Below, one piece after another: positions 49,020 through 58,097 of a stretch of 64,000 nucleotides of DNA. The notes beneath the pieces are model-generated. The model worked only from the letters and a program-made list of their open reading frames with translations, had not been told where the DNA came from and did no database searches. Numbering within the stretch: position 1 is the stretch's first letter; the number at the start of each line of letters is the position of its first letter. Both the position numbers and the translations under genes were made by a program. This DNA comes from CAZPBC01 sp964584775 (GTDB lineage Bacteria; Chlamydiota; Chlamydiia; Chlamydiales; SLFE01), in contig CAZPBC010000002.1 in the NCBI GenBank assembly GCA_964584775.1, positions 26,335 through 90,334 on the forward strand, written 5' to 3'.

Positions 49020-50848
49020 TATCCAATCCACCGAATTGAGTAATTCATCACATCCATCGTCACAGCTTGAGTCGGGCACTTCTCTGCACAGAGACCGCAA
49101 CGGATGCAGAGGTCCTCATCTTTTAACATTGCCGTCCCCATCAAATCAAGCTCAGACTCGTCGATCTCATCCGAGTCCACACTGTAGAGGTTATCGACCG
49201 CTTGACGCAGTTTCCCATCTCCTTGGTCGAGGTTGAGCTGGCTGAGCGGAACTTGCTTTAAGCAGTTACAAGGACAGACATCGACGCAGCCGTTGCACTT
49301 GATGCAAAGCGCTCCATCGAAGACGGGGTTGACATGGCACTGAAGGCAGCGGTTGGCCTGCTCGTGGGCCGACTCATCGGTGTAGTTATTCTCCACCATG
49401 TTCCAGTTCTCTTTCCTCACTTCCTTCGGCTGAGAGGTCGGGAGAGCGTAGTCGGTGCGGAGGTAGTCTTTATTCCGGATAGGAGAGATCTCGGTGAACT
49501 CGCCAACCACCTCCTGGTAGGGACGTGTCCCTCGGAGGTCTGTGTCAATGGTCCGTGCGGCTTCTTGTCCATGACGGATCGCCGTGATGAAGAGCGCCGG
49601 ACCGAAGGCAGCGTCGCCGCCTGCATAGACGCCTTCAACAGAGGTGCGCCCTGTCTCGCGCTCTGTCTGAATGATCCCTCTGTCGATCTTGAGCTGATCG
49701 GCCTTCTCCCAGCCGTTTAGAAAGCTGGTATCCATCGACTGTCCGATGGCAAGAGCGATCGTGTCGCATTCAATCACCGACTCATCTCCCTCAATGAACT
49801 GCGGTGCGAAGCGGCCGTCACTGTCAAAAAGAGAGGAGATTCTTTGGACCTTCAGCCCAACGATTTTGCCCTCCTCATCGCGGAGGATCTCTTTCGGACC
49901 CACACGGTTGACAATGGTCACTCCCTCTTCTAAACCATCTTCAATTTCAAACTCATCCGCCGTCTGCTCATCACGCGCCTCCAGACAGGTCATCGTCACC
50001 TCAGCGCCGTTCCGTACCGAGGTCCGCGCAACGTCGAAAGCAACGTTCCCCCCCCCAATGACCACCATCTTTCGACCGATCGACCACTTCTCCTCAGCAC
50101 AGAGGACCCGTAAATACTCGATTCCTCGGATGACGTCGGGGGCATCTGCACCGGGAATCGGAAGGGAGCGGGAACGCCAGAGACCGATCCCGATAAAGAT
50201 GGCATCGTATTTCTCCTCGAGCTCGCTCATCAAAATATCGCGCCCGACCTTCGTGTTATAGATGATCTTAGCCCCGAGGTGTTCGATCGCAGCACACTCA
50301 TTGAGAGCGACTTCGTTCTTCAAACGGTAGTTCGGGACACCGTAGGTGAGCATCCCCCCTGCCATGCGCATCATCTCAAAGACATCCACTTCATAGCCGA
50401 GGCGGAGGAGGTCGTGAGCGACCGTCAGGGAAGCGACACCTGCGCCGAGGCAGGCCACCTTGAGACCATTTTTCTTTGGCTTTGTCGAGCCACGGGCATA
50501 AGAATACTCAAGTGATTGAATATGAGCTTTTTTTGAATAACCAAACCACTCATCCAGGTAGCGCTTTTGGGCTCGAATCGTGAGAGTTTTATCGACCCGG
50601 TCACGGCGGCAAGAGATCTCACACGGGGCCCCACAGATCAAACCACAGATCGAGGCGAAGGGATTCGGTCCACGAGCGATCTTGTAGCCCTCTAAATAGT
50701 TTCCCGCATGGAGCGCCATCATATAGCCGCGGCCATCGGTGTTCACAGGACATCCGTCACGACAGTCGATCTGTCTTAAGTAGTAATCGAGGTCAGGGAC
50801 TACCGCATCGTAAAGGGGCTTATAAATCTCTTCAGGATCGTCGGACAT
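49019..50848 (-). CDS. GltD-like FAD/NAD(P) oxidoreductase with C-terminal 2[4Fe-4S] ferredoxin domain
   Basis: 609 residues, first gene of the respiratory operon. The N-terminal four-cysteine cluster domain (CRDGCP near 29-34, CGLICGAPCEISC near 68-80) resembles the small subunit of glutamate synthase. The FAD site follows as GAGVASLTVAHDLLRLGY near 134-151 with GGMLTYGVP, then an NAD(P) site as VVIGGGNVAFDVART, and EGVYAGGDAAFGP. The C-terminus has ferredoxin clusters CIKCNGCVDVCP and CIRCGLCAEKCP. There is no glutamate-synthase large subunit nearby. Its linkage to Rieske, cytochrome b and cbb3 genes suggests an electron-input module, NAD(P)H or ferredoxin linked, feeding quinone or a cytochrome. 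That role is inferred from position. Confidence 0.85.
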   Translation of the reverse strand: MSDDPEEIYKPLYDAVVPDLDYYLRQIDCRDGCPVNTDGRGYMMALHAGNYLEGYKIARGPNPFASICGLICGAPCEISCRRDRVDKTLTIRAQKRYLDEWFGYSKKAHIQSLEYSYARGSTKPKKNGLKVACLGAGVASLTVAHDLLRLGYEVDVFEMMRMAGGMLTYGVPNYRLKNEVALNECAAIEHLGAKIIYNTKVGRDILMSELEEKYDAIFIGIGLWRSRSLPIPGADAPDVIRGIEYLRVLCAEEKWSIGRKMVVIGGGNVAFDVARTSVRNGAEVTMTCLEARDEQTADEFEIEDGLEEGVTIVNRVGPKEILRDEEGKIVGLKVQRISSLFDSDGRFAPQFIEGDESVIECDTIALAIGQSMDTSFLNGWEKADQLKIDRGIIQTERETGRTSVEGVYAGGDAAFGPALFITAIRHGQEAARTIDTDLRGTRPYQEVVGEFTEISPIRNKDYLRTDYALPTSQPKEVRKENWNMVENNYTDESAHEQANRCLQCHVNPVFDGALCIKCNGCVDVCPCNCLKQVPLSQLNLDQGDGKLRQAVDNLYSVDSDEIDESELDLMGTAMLKDEDLCIRCGLCAEKCPTQAVTMDVMNYSIRWIG

Positions 50849-50929
50849 GCAACCGTATCGTGTTAAATTTTAGAATCTAACAGACTAAAGAAATTATTAA
50901 CAGAAGTGTTCTTTAAGTAAGCAGAAAGC

Positions 50930-50961
50930 TTCCGCAGGCCAAGATCGGCTGGCCTGCGGAA
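50930..50961 (-). terminator. strong hairpin after the minus-strand gene at 50971, probable terminator
   Basis: TTCCGCAGGCCA (50930-50941) pairs perfectly with TGGCCTGCGGAA (50950-50961), a 12-bp G+C-rich stem with an eight-base loop. On the minus strand it starts nine bases after the stop of the gene at 50971, but is followed only by GCTTTCTGC, so it is not a textbook T-run terminator. Confidence 0.6.
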
Positions 50962-50970
50962 AAGAATCCA

Positions 50971-52179
50971 TTAGCCATAAGAGACGAGTTGATCTTCTAG
51001 AGGCCGGATATAGGAGATACAGCGTTGTCGCTGGGTATAAGTCGCTCCATTCCGAAACCTTGCAAGTTGAGACCAAAACTCTCTCTCGATATCAGGAATA
51101 GCGTTGTGGGTAGGCTTTGAACCTACCAAGATATCTGTATACCACTTGTTTTTCTTCCTAATGGCATCAATCGCTGCGCTAAGACATTTACCATGAGAAG
51201 AGAAGTCGAGCCCAAGCTCCAGCCTTTCAATCTCACGGTTGAAATCACCTATAGCCATCGGAGCCACCACCTGAATAGGAAGGGTCCCTATAAACTCAAC
51301 AGTCCGATAAAAAGCATCCACTTTTGCATGCTTATCCCCCTTTCTGTGAGGAAACTTTAGAGCATCTCTTTCACTAGATGCTATCTCCACCTTATTGATG
51401 TGACTTTCTAACAATCGAACAATCTTCTGCGCGTTTACTAGATGATCATCAACGTTAAAGTAGCCTTCTCTGACCTCTGATAAGTTCTCTTGCTTCTTAT
51501 CAACCTCGTCTCTCAATTGCTTTAAGTCTAACGCTCCATTCACAATGAATCCTTGCCGATAGAAATGACGTTGGACGATCTCAGCCTTCGCTTCTTCTGT
51601 CGAAAAGAGACTATAATAGACAGGGCTCAACCAAAGAGCCGCTCCTAAGAGAAGAAGTCCAAGGGGGTAGAGGACCGCAGAAGCCACTCCCATGATCGAC
51701 ACTAATAGATCTGTGCTGAGTGGTTTCAAGTGCGTTACCGCCTTGTTCCCATATATAATATCACGAGCTAGATGTGCAGAGTGATAGGCCACTCCAATCG
51801 GAGCCACCACCACTGCGGTAAAAATCGCTGCAACCCAGCGGATAGGATAGCGCAGGGCGGTTGATTGCAAACCACTCAGTAAGCGAAAGAAATGACGGAC
51901 AGCGACACGGGTCACCGCCAAAGCCATCCCCACCAATCCCACAAAAGAGTTCGCACCAGCAGCTGCTCTCTCATACTCGACCTTGGAGCCCGGGGTAAGG
52001 GGAGCAGCACGGAACATCCCAAAAGCAAAGCTCGGCTTCTGGTCCGAAGTAAGATAGTCCCGTGACATCATCCGAGCCAACAGATGTTTATACGGAACGT
52101 TTTCCACCTTGAGTGCGTAGGTGGGTTCTGTGTGCCGCTGCACGCGGCTTAAATACACTCCTGTAAGAGAAGATTCCAT
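50971..52179 (-). CDS. membrane protein of a two-member paralogous family, member A
   Basis: 402 residues. A polar N-terminus (about 1-75) with VYLSRVQR and TYALK segments is followed by hydrophobic helices near 77-95, 110-133 and 155-190. Then comes a charged helical C-terminus including FSTEEAKAEIVQRHFYRQGF near 192-211 and LDLKQLRDEV. The same blocks occur in the gene at 52340. No family is recognised. A pair of helices between two soluble arms would suit an inclusion-membrane or inner-membrane protein. GGAG lies nine bases before the ATG; a hairpin follows the stop. Confidence 0.6.
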   Translation of the reverse strand: MESSLTGVYLSRVQRHTEPTYALKVENVPYKHLLARMMSRDYLTSDQKPSFAFGMFRAAPLTPGSKVEYERAAAGANSFVGLVGMALAVTRVAVRHFFRLLSGLQSTALRYPIRWVAAIFTAVVVAPIGVAYHSAHLARDIIYGNKAVTHLKPLSTDLLVSIMGVASAVLYPLGLLLLGAALWLSPVYYSLFSTEEAKAEIVQRHFYRQGFIVNGALDLKQLRDEVDKKQENLSEVREGYFNVDDHLVNAQKIVRLLESHINKVEIASSERDALKFPHRKGDKHAKVDAFYRTVEFIGTLPIQVVAPMAIGDFNREIERLELGLDFSSHGKCLSAAIDAIRKKNKWYTDILVGSKPTHNAIPDIEREFWSQLARFRNGATYTQRQRCISYIRPLEDQLVSYG

Positions 52180-52339
52180 AATCTACCACTCCTTCGTTTA
52201 ATCAATAAAAGTTAGGAAAGTACCAGGGTGCCTTTATCGAGGTCGTGCTTCGTCCACTACCTCAACTCATATCGAAGGGGGGAATTATTAATCAAGAGCA
52301 TAACCTGCTGAAAATCAGCTTTTCTTGCTCTACTATCGT

Positions 52340-53185
52340 TTAACCGATTGTGAGCTCTGGAAAAGCTGTGGTAAGGGCGTTATCCAGCCGCGTGTAGAAG
52401 GCTAGCCAATTTTTGACCTCGTCGATATTCGGAAGTCTAACATCCTGAGCCTCAATTTCTTTTAGGTCTCGACGCTCTCTAAACTCACGTCTGAGCTCGT
52501 AAAGATCCCTATCACCGACTTCAAAGACAACATCAAAGCCTTCTCGGCGAAACTCTTGCTCCACTGTATACTCAAAACGCTCTTCTCTCGAAAGGAAATA
52601 GGTTTGTACGGGACGGCTACCAATCAAGGCGCCAAAAACCACGACAGGAATCAACGAAAAACAGGCTAAAGCAACCGTTGTGATAAAAAGAGCTGCGTCC
52701 GTCACAAAAGGCTTCAGCCGCTGCCAGGAGGTAGAGTAGAGCTTTTCACTCGCCTCTTCTCTATTGAAGAAGAGAATAGAAAGTTCATGCACAGCAAATA
52801 TCCCCACACTGAATGGAGCCGCGGCAATAGGACCCAAAATTCCTGCCAAAGTACGGAGAGGAATCTCGACTATGGTTTGTAGACTGACGTAAGGAGTTAT
52901 CGTATAACGACAATAATCTAATACCTCATTGAAAAACTTCGATGACAAATCCCACGCTTCTCCAATACTTTCTGCGTCGCCGACCGCTTTCAGACGTCCC
53001 TTCAAATCGAGGTCGGAAACCTTCTCACTCGCACTCTTCAAACTGGACTCACCAATCCGCTTTATAGCCAACTCATGATCCATTTCAAAATCACCCCTAG
53101 GTGTGCAGTACCTCTGTTGCAGCGTCCTTTCGGTATAATTCAACATTGAAAAATAGAGTCCACCTTGTGTGATTTTGATTGCCAT
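52340..53185 (-). CDS. membrane protein of a two-member paralogous family, member B
   Basis: 281 residues. It opens with GGLYFSMLNYTERTLQQRY, comparable to the start of member A, and has hydrophobic helices near 105-130 and 155-180. These are followed by LSREERFEYTVEQEFRREGF near 192-211, which lines up with the FSTEEAKAEIVQRHFYRQGF block of member A at the same distance from the last helix, then DLYELRREF. It lacks the long C-terminal part of member A. GGAAAA precedes the ATG. The 160 bases between the two genes show no clear terminator. Function unknown. Confidence 0.6.
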   Translation of the reverse strand: MAIKITQGGLYFSMLNYTERTLQQRYCTPRGDFEMDHELAIKRIGESSLKSASEKVSDLDLKGRLKAVGDAESIGEAWDLSSKFFNEVLDYCRYTITPYVSLQTIVEIPLRTLAGILGPIAAAPFSVGIFAVHELSILFFNREEASEKLYSTSWQRLKPFVTDAALFITTVALACFSLIPVVVFGALIGSRPVQTYFLSREERFEYTVEQEFRREGFDVVFEVGDRDLYELRREFRERRDLKEIEAQDVRLPNIDEVKNWLAFYTRLDNALTTAFPELTIG

Positions 53186-53403
53186 TGGATTTTCCTTTTT
53201 GAATTTAAAAAATTAAGTTTAGCGTCTTCCTCTAATTTTTTGTACCCTTGAGTGATCCCAGATTGATAGAGACGCCCTTCATACACCAAGTCTCTTTCAA
53301 AATTTGCACCACCTGCGCCATTTTTAGATTCAATATTGATTATTTTTGTTTATTTTATTTTTAATTTAATGGTAATATTATTAACAAAAATAGGTTATAA
53401 AAC

Positions 53404-55254
53404 ATGATTAATAAAGTTAATAAAGATACCAGAAGCCCCGATTCAAGCCCTCCAGCCTCTCCTCCTCCCCCTAAACAACCGCGGTTGTTAGGTCGAGACG
53501 TCCGTGATGAAGCAGGCAGCGTTTCGGGAGATCTCGACAAAATCCTCCAGTTCTTGCGGAGCCTTCCTTCTTCACCTGCAGCATGCTTTTACAAAGATAG
53601 ACTGACGCCTCTCGAGGGACTAGAGACAGAAGCAGAAGTCACTGCAGCACTGTGTAACGCCGTTTCGATCTGGATTCTGTTTAGAATTGAAAACAGAAAC
53701 ATAAAGCACCTATTAGACTCGCTCGAAGCTTTTCCCCCCAGTCTTATCCCTCATCTTTTAGGGTATTTGACTAAACAACAGCTGGGGACACCCAGAGCTG
53801 TAGAAAATGTGCTTCCCGATCGATGGTTCTTAAATAACGACTTTTTGGAGAAATTAAACGGTTTACTCTCTCACGAAGATATCCATATTCGACTTGGATC
53901 AGTGAAGCTTTTACTTCGTGCTAAACAGTGTGGAGCTCCTTTAGACACGAATCTTGTTTCCCGCTTTTTGAATGACTGCTTTCAGGTCATTCACTTATCA
54001 CATCGTGACAAATCCCCGGTCCTTTGGTCCGAACTGATAGAGGTTTTACTTTCCGCTAAAGAACTAGGTATCTCCTTGAATTGGCAAAGAATTCTAAGTT
54101 CAATCGCAGGCTCTCTTCCAACCAATCCAACCTATGCAAACACGATGCTAAGTGAAATATTGAAAGATCAGTCCACCTCTCTTAGAGAGGACGCCGTCAC
54201 TCCTCTCATGTACCTCCTTCATAATCAAAATGATTCGGTAAAATTCAAGGCTGCTAAATTGTTGATGCTCGCTAAAGAGCATGGAGCCCCAGTCCAAACC
54301 GAGAAGGTCGTCACAACCTTAATGGAACTCTTTTGTAAAGGGGACGATTTAACAAAATTGGACACTGTCAATTTTTTGCTAAAAGCAGAATCCAAGGGAG
54401 CTTCCGTGGAATGGACTCGGCTCGCGTTGGATGTCGACCCTTTGACTCATGAAATTGATGAGCTAAAAATCGAAGCTGCACGCCTTTTAGTCAGACGCGG
54501 ACTTGGAGGAATGGCCGTTGATTGGGAGAGAATAAGTGATTTACCCGCACTGATGGCCCCCGAAGAAGGGGAAGTTGAAATTGAAGACTACTTGGAAAGG
54601 CAACTAGACGCTGCCTTGGTGGTGGTAGATGCAAAGGAGAGAGGAGCTCCTGTCAACCTCGATACAGTGATCTCTGTTGCAACTCGCATTCTGGAAACTG
54701 GAGATCGCATGAACCAAGGTAAAGCTGCAAAAATATTGGCCCGCACTAGGGTTAAAACATCCTATCCTCAGGTCGTTCAAACATTGATGGATCTTCTCGA
54801 AAAATCTCCAAACTTTGAACTGAAGCTGCAGGCAATCAACACTCTTCTAAAAATCCAGAGTGACGGTCATGATATCGATTGGAAAAAAGTTCTTCCGATA
54901 CTATCACCAAGCGAGATCGATTCCTCTCATACAGGAAAAGTGGCTCAATTTTGTTCTTTTGAAACAACCAATTATACTAACTTACTTAAGGCAAAGCTTT
55001 TAATGAAATTGGGACTCAGAGGAGTCAACGTCAACTGGGAATTTGTATTGAAGACACTCACTGATCAACTCTCCGATGATGAACCCTCCCATTCTCTGCT
55101 CGCTGCAAAACAGTTGATCAAAGCGAGAGAGTCAGGGGTCGAGGTAGAGAGCTCTAAAGTGATTGCAACACTCAGGGAACTAATTCAAAAATCGATCTTG
55201 AATCGAGAGGAAGCCTCTAATCTTCTAAGAAGAGTCGAGTCGTTTCAACCCTGA
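53404..55254 (+). CDS. alpha-solenoid (HEAT-like) repeat protein
   Basis: 616 residues. A short Ser/Pro-rich start (SPDSSPPASPPPPKQPR, about 12-29) is followed by a helical array from about 75 to the end. A repeated unit of roughly 38-45 residues is visible: A-[KR]-LL-x-x-AKE-x-GAPV-x-T-x-x-V-x-x-LM-x-L. Examples are VKLLLRAKQCGAPLDTNLV, AKLLMLAKEHGAPVQTEKVV, VVVDAKERGAPVNLDTVI, AKLLMKLGLRGVNVNWEFV and AKQLIKARESGVEVESSKVI. Such arrays bind proteins or nucleic acids. There is no signal or membrane segment. Whether it is an effector or a housekeeping scaffold is open. It is alone on its strand, preceded by a very AT-rich region of 218 bases. Confidence 0.7.
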   Translation: MINKVNKDTRSPDSSPPASPPPPKQPRLLGRDVRDEAGSVSGDLDKILQFLRSLPSSPAACFYKDRLTPLEGLETEAEVTAALCNAVSIWILFRIENRNIKHLLDSLEAFPPSLIPHLLGYLTKQQLGTPRAVENVLPDRWFLNNDFLEKLNGLLSHEDIHIRLGSVKLLLRAKQCGAPLDTNLVSRFLNDCFQVIHLSHRDKSPVLWSELIEVLLSAKELGISLNWQRILSSIAGSLPTNPTYANTMLSEILKDQSTSLREDAVTPLMYLLHNQNDSVKFKAAKLLMLAKEHGAPVQTEKVVTTLMELFCKGDDLTKLDTVNFLLKAESKGASVEWTRLALDVDPLTHEIDELKIEAARLLVRRGLGGMAVDWERISDLPALMAPEEGEVEIEDYLERQLDAALVVVDAKERGAPVNLDTVISVATRILETGDRMNQGKAAKILARTRVKTSYPQVVQTLMDLLEKSPNFELKLQAINTLLKIQSDGHDIDWKKVLPILSPSEIDSSHTGKVAQFCSFETTNYTNLLKAKLLMKLGLRGVNVNWEFVLKTLTDQLSDDEPSHSLLAAKQLIKARESGVEVESSKVIATLRELIQKSILNREEASNLLRRVESFQP

Positions 55255-55266
55255 CCTCTGATTTTT

Positions 55267-56268
55267 TTAAGATCCGTGAAAGCAGAAGTCGTGGATGATC
55301 TCTTTGACCTCTTCGACATCCGCGGCGCGGCTCATCTTCTGACGGAACTGCTTCGCTCCGCTGGTGCTTTTAATGTACCAGCAGCCGATACGGCGTGCAT
55401 CAATGACCGCTTTTTTATCGTTGTGATAGTGGAGCACCTTGTCAAAATGATCGAGGAGTGTTTGCTTATACTCTTCCGCTGTTTTCGGAGTCGCCTTTCC
55501 CGTCGTGAGATACTCAATCATTTCCTCAACAATCCAAGGACTTCCCATCGTCCCTCTAGAGATCACCACTCCATCACAGTCGGTTTGCTCAAAGACCTTC
55601 TGAACCGCCTCTCCTGAGAAGAGGTCTCCATTGGCAAGAACGAGGATCTCTTTTGCGGCCTCTTTGCACTCTTTAATCCAATCCCACTTGGCATTGCCAT
55701 TGTAGCCCTGCTTGCGCGTTCGTCCATGGACACAGATGGAGACGGCGCCTGCGGCTTCAGCAATCTGAGTGATCTGAGGTCCCACAAGCTCCTCTTCTGT
55801 CCAACCCATACGGATTTTGACAGATACGGGAACTTTCACGGCCGCTTTGATCTCACTGACAATCTCTCCGATCTTTTCTGGCTGGCGAAGCAGCCCTGAC
55901 CCACTCCCATCTTTGGTGATCTTATCGACCGGGCAGCCGCAGTTGAGATCAATCACATCAAAGCCCAGCTCTTCTAAGATTTTGGCCGACTTCCCGGCAA
56001 TTTTGGGGTTGGAACCGACCAATTGGGCTCCAATCGGGTGCATCCCTTCCGTGTAATCTAAAAGGCGGAAGGTTCCGACATCGCCACGGATGAGCGCATC
56101 CATCTTGACCATCTCACAAAAATGGAGTCCTGGACGGTAAGCGCTTCCCATCTCACGAAAAGGGAGGTCAGAACAACCGGCTAAAGGAGCATAGAAGATG
56201 TTGTTGGGCAGAGTGATCGACCCATATTGAAAGGGGCGCTTTAAGAACCGATCGTGATGATGAGCCAT
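55267..56268 (-). CDS. dus: tRNA-dihydrouridine synthase (Dus family)
   Basis: 333 residues. Flavin enzyme reducing uridines in tRNA. Seen: FYAPLAGCSDLPFR near 25-38 for FMN binding, QLVGSNP, FDVIDLNCGCPVDKITKDGSGS near 103-124 with the catalytic cysteine, VSVKIRMGW near 147, VHGRTRKQGYNG near 179, and ANGDLFS near 210. The DusB subtype is likely but not certain. The ATG at 56268 lies inside the end of the YggT gene (28-base overlap), which suggests coupling. It is convergent with the solenoid gene, 12 bases apart. Confidence 0.93.
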   Translation of the reverse strand: MAHHHDRFLKRPFQYGSITLPNNIFYAPLAGCSDLPFREMGSAYRPGLHFCEMVKMDALIRGDVGTFRLLDYTEGMHPIGAQLVGSNPKIAGKSAKILEELGFDVIDLNCGCPVDKITKDGSGSGLLRQPEKIGEIVSEIKAAVKVPVSVKIRMGWTEEELVGPQITQIAEAAGAVSICVHGRTRKQGYNGNAKWDWIKECKEAAKEILVLANGDLFSGEAVQKVFEQTDCDGVVISRGTMGSPWIVEEMIEYLTTGKATPKTAEEYKQTLLDHFDKVLHYHNDKKAVIDARRIGCWYIKSTSGAKQFRQKMSRAADVEEVKEIIHDFCFHGS

Positions 56269-56507
56269 TTCACTCCATACTCAATGAATTGCAGCGCAAA
56301 AAGCGCGACAATGGGGCTAAAATCGATCATTCCTAAGGGAGGAATGATCCGTCTAAAAATTTCTAGATAAGGATCGGTGTAGGCCATGATATACTTCATG
56401 ACCGTGTACTGTTGAAGCTCAGGCAACCAGGAGCTCAAAATGCGGGCAAAAATCATGAGCATGTAAATCAAAAAGAGCTTATCAATGATCAAGAGTAATA
56501 AGGCCAT
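56241..56507 (-). CDS. YggT family membrane protein
   Basis: 88 residues from the ATG at 56507, which has AAGGA seven bases upstream (the TTG at 56522 overlaps that Shine-Dalgarno). Two hydrophobic segments flank the family block YTDPYLEIFRRIIPPLGMIDFSPIVALFAL; the DP-x-L-x-x-x-R-R-x-x-P-x-x-x-x-x-DFSP pattern is diagnostic of YggT. Members are small inner-membrane proteins linked to cell-envelope organisation and osmotic tolerance. The end overlaps dus. Confidence 0.9.
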   Translation of the reverse strand: MALLLLIIDKLFLIYMLMIFARILSSWLPELQQYTVMKYIMAYTDPYLEIFRRIIPPLGMIDFSPIVALFALQFIEYGVKWLIITIGS

Positions 56508-56582
56508 AAAGAATTCCTTCAAAAAAACGCATTTTTTTGATAATCTTAGTCTTTAAGTCTAAAAAAGTAAAGAGCATATGAT

Positions 56583-58097
56583 ATGCTGAACCTTTGGAAA
56601 AGCGAGTCTGTTTTTAGCCTGCATCGAGATCAAAATGTTCTCTATGCTGTGACAGTTCAGATGGATAAGACTCCTCAAGTCTTCTCCGCTGAGGTCGATG
56701 AGCTCGCCGATTTTGAGTTCGATCCTACCCTCCATGAACAGGTCGCAGCCTCTTTTCCTGCAAAAGATATTTTAATCCGCCCTCTCGACCTCAAGCTAAA
56801 AAAAGAAAAAGCGCTCCTCTCTGTCTTACCCTTTGAAGCAGAACCCCTCCTCCCCTTCCCCATTGAAGAAGCCGTCCTCACCTTTGCCAAAAGAGAAACC
56901 CTTGGACAAACAACACACCTTTCCCTTTTCGCTGCGCGTCAAGAGAGCGTGGAACTCGCCCTCGAAAACTGGGAAGAAGTGGGGGTCGACCCAGACTATC
57001 TTTTCCCTGAAAGTCAAGGACTTGCAACACTTTGTAAGGCCGTTCTCCCGGAAGAGGAAAAAACGACGACGACCTTTGTGATCCACTTCGGTGAAGAGAG
57101 TGTCATAGCCCTTTTGCAGAAAAATGGTGTTCCCCTCGGAATCCATACGGTACACCTTGATCAAGAGGGACTCAAACTCGAACTAGAGCGCATCCTCCTC
57201 TCTCTCAGTAAACAGTTTAAATCCCTAGACATCTCCGGCGTCTTCTTTACTGGAAAAGTAACTGAATATCAAGAACTTAAGAAAGAACTCCTCCTCCGTC
57301 TACAAATTGATGAAGTGCTCCCTGAAGAGACCTTCGGACTCGAAGAAAAAGAGATTCTCCTCTTTGCTATTCCCGTAGGCCTTGCGCTCACAACTCAAGA
57401 CAAAACTCTTGATAATGTGAACCTTAGAAAAGATTCTTTTGCCCCTTCCAACCCCTGGAAACCCTATGTCAAGCCGCTTTACACTTATGGAGCTGCTTGC
57501 CTCCTCCTCCTTGTCTCTCTCTTCCTCTTTTCGAAGGCAACCATCTCCTATGAGTTGAGAGAACTCCAGCAAAGCTACAACACCCTCCTTCGAGTCGTCG
57601 ACCTTCCTTCAAAGGAGGTGGAGTTCGAATTCCCCTCTGGAGCAAAACAACTCTCTGACCTCTCTTTTGATGAAATCCAATCACGCGTCAGTTGGATCCA
57701 GAAAAAAGTGGCTAAAGATCCGGAATACTTCCCTCTCTATCCCGATGTTCCAAACCTTTCAGACCTTTTAGCTTGGCTTGGCTCTCATCCGTATGCAAAA
57801 GCTCCCGCTCCTGGAGAGGCTCCCTTGATTGAGATCCAAAGCCTCCAGTACACCCTTGTCAAAAGGCCTGATTCGAAGAAGAAACGCGAAAAATACCGAG
57901 TGAAAGTGGATTTAGAGTTCCAAACAGGGACTCCGAAGAATGCAAGAGAGTTCCACGAAGCACTCCTCAAACCAAACGATTTTGTCGACCCTAAAACAGA
58001 AGTAAAGTGGAACGCCTCACAAAACCTCTACCGCACCACCTTCTTTCTAAAAAATCGGACACCCAAACTCCAAGCCAGGGAGGTGAACGGTGAGTAA
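56583..58097 (+). CDS. GspL/PilM-like type II secretion component
   Basis: 504 residues. Residues 1-290 read as a PilM/GspL actin-like cytoplasmic domain: LYAVTVQMDKTPQVF, ILIRPLDL-x-LKK, LPFEAEPLLPFP, VIHFGEESVIALLQ, and FAIPVGLAL followed by NLRKDSF at its end, the usual PilM-to-PilN junction. One membrane helix (about 299-317) leads to a periplasmic coiled segment and an alpha/beta region near 390-490. This is the fused PilM-PilN layout of GspL. The next gene overlaps by eight bases and resembles GspM. In chlamydiae a reduced type II secretion system is widespread, so the assignment is plausible, though its core genes (gspD, E, F, G) are not in this window. Confidence 0.62.
   Translation: MLNLWKSESVFSLHRDQNVLYAVTVQMDKTPQVFSAEVDELADFEFDPTLHEQVAASFPAKDILIRPLDLKLKKEKALLSVLPFEAEPLLPFPIEEAVLTFAKRETLGQTTHLSLFAARQESVELALENWEEVGVDPDYLFPESQGLATLCKAVLPEEEKTTTTFVIHFGEESVIALLQKNGVPLGIHTVHLDQEGLKLELERILLSLSKQFKSLDISGVFFTGKVTEYQELKKELLLRLQIDEVLPEETFGLEEKEILLFAIPVGLALTTQDKTLDNVNLRKDSFAPSNPWKPYVKPLYTYGAACLLLLVSLFLFSKATISYELRELQQSYNTLLRVVDLPSKEVEFEFPSGAKQLSDLSFDEIQSRVSWIQKKVAKDPEYFPLYPDVPNLSDLLAWLGSHPYAKAPAPGEAPLIEIQSLQYTLVKRPDSKKKREKYRVKVDLEFQTGTPKNAREFHEALLKPNDFVDPKTEVKWNASQNLYRTTFFLKNRTPKLQAREVNGE

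Noticed and set aside
48882..49100. 72-residue version of the CcoS-like protein
   Set aside because: It would overlap the oxidoreductase by about 80 bases and its extra N-terminus has no family match. The GTG at 49019 gives the usual short CcoS length.
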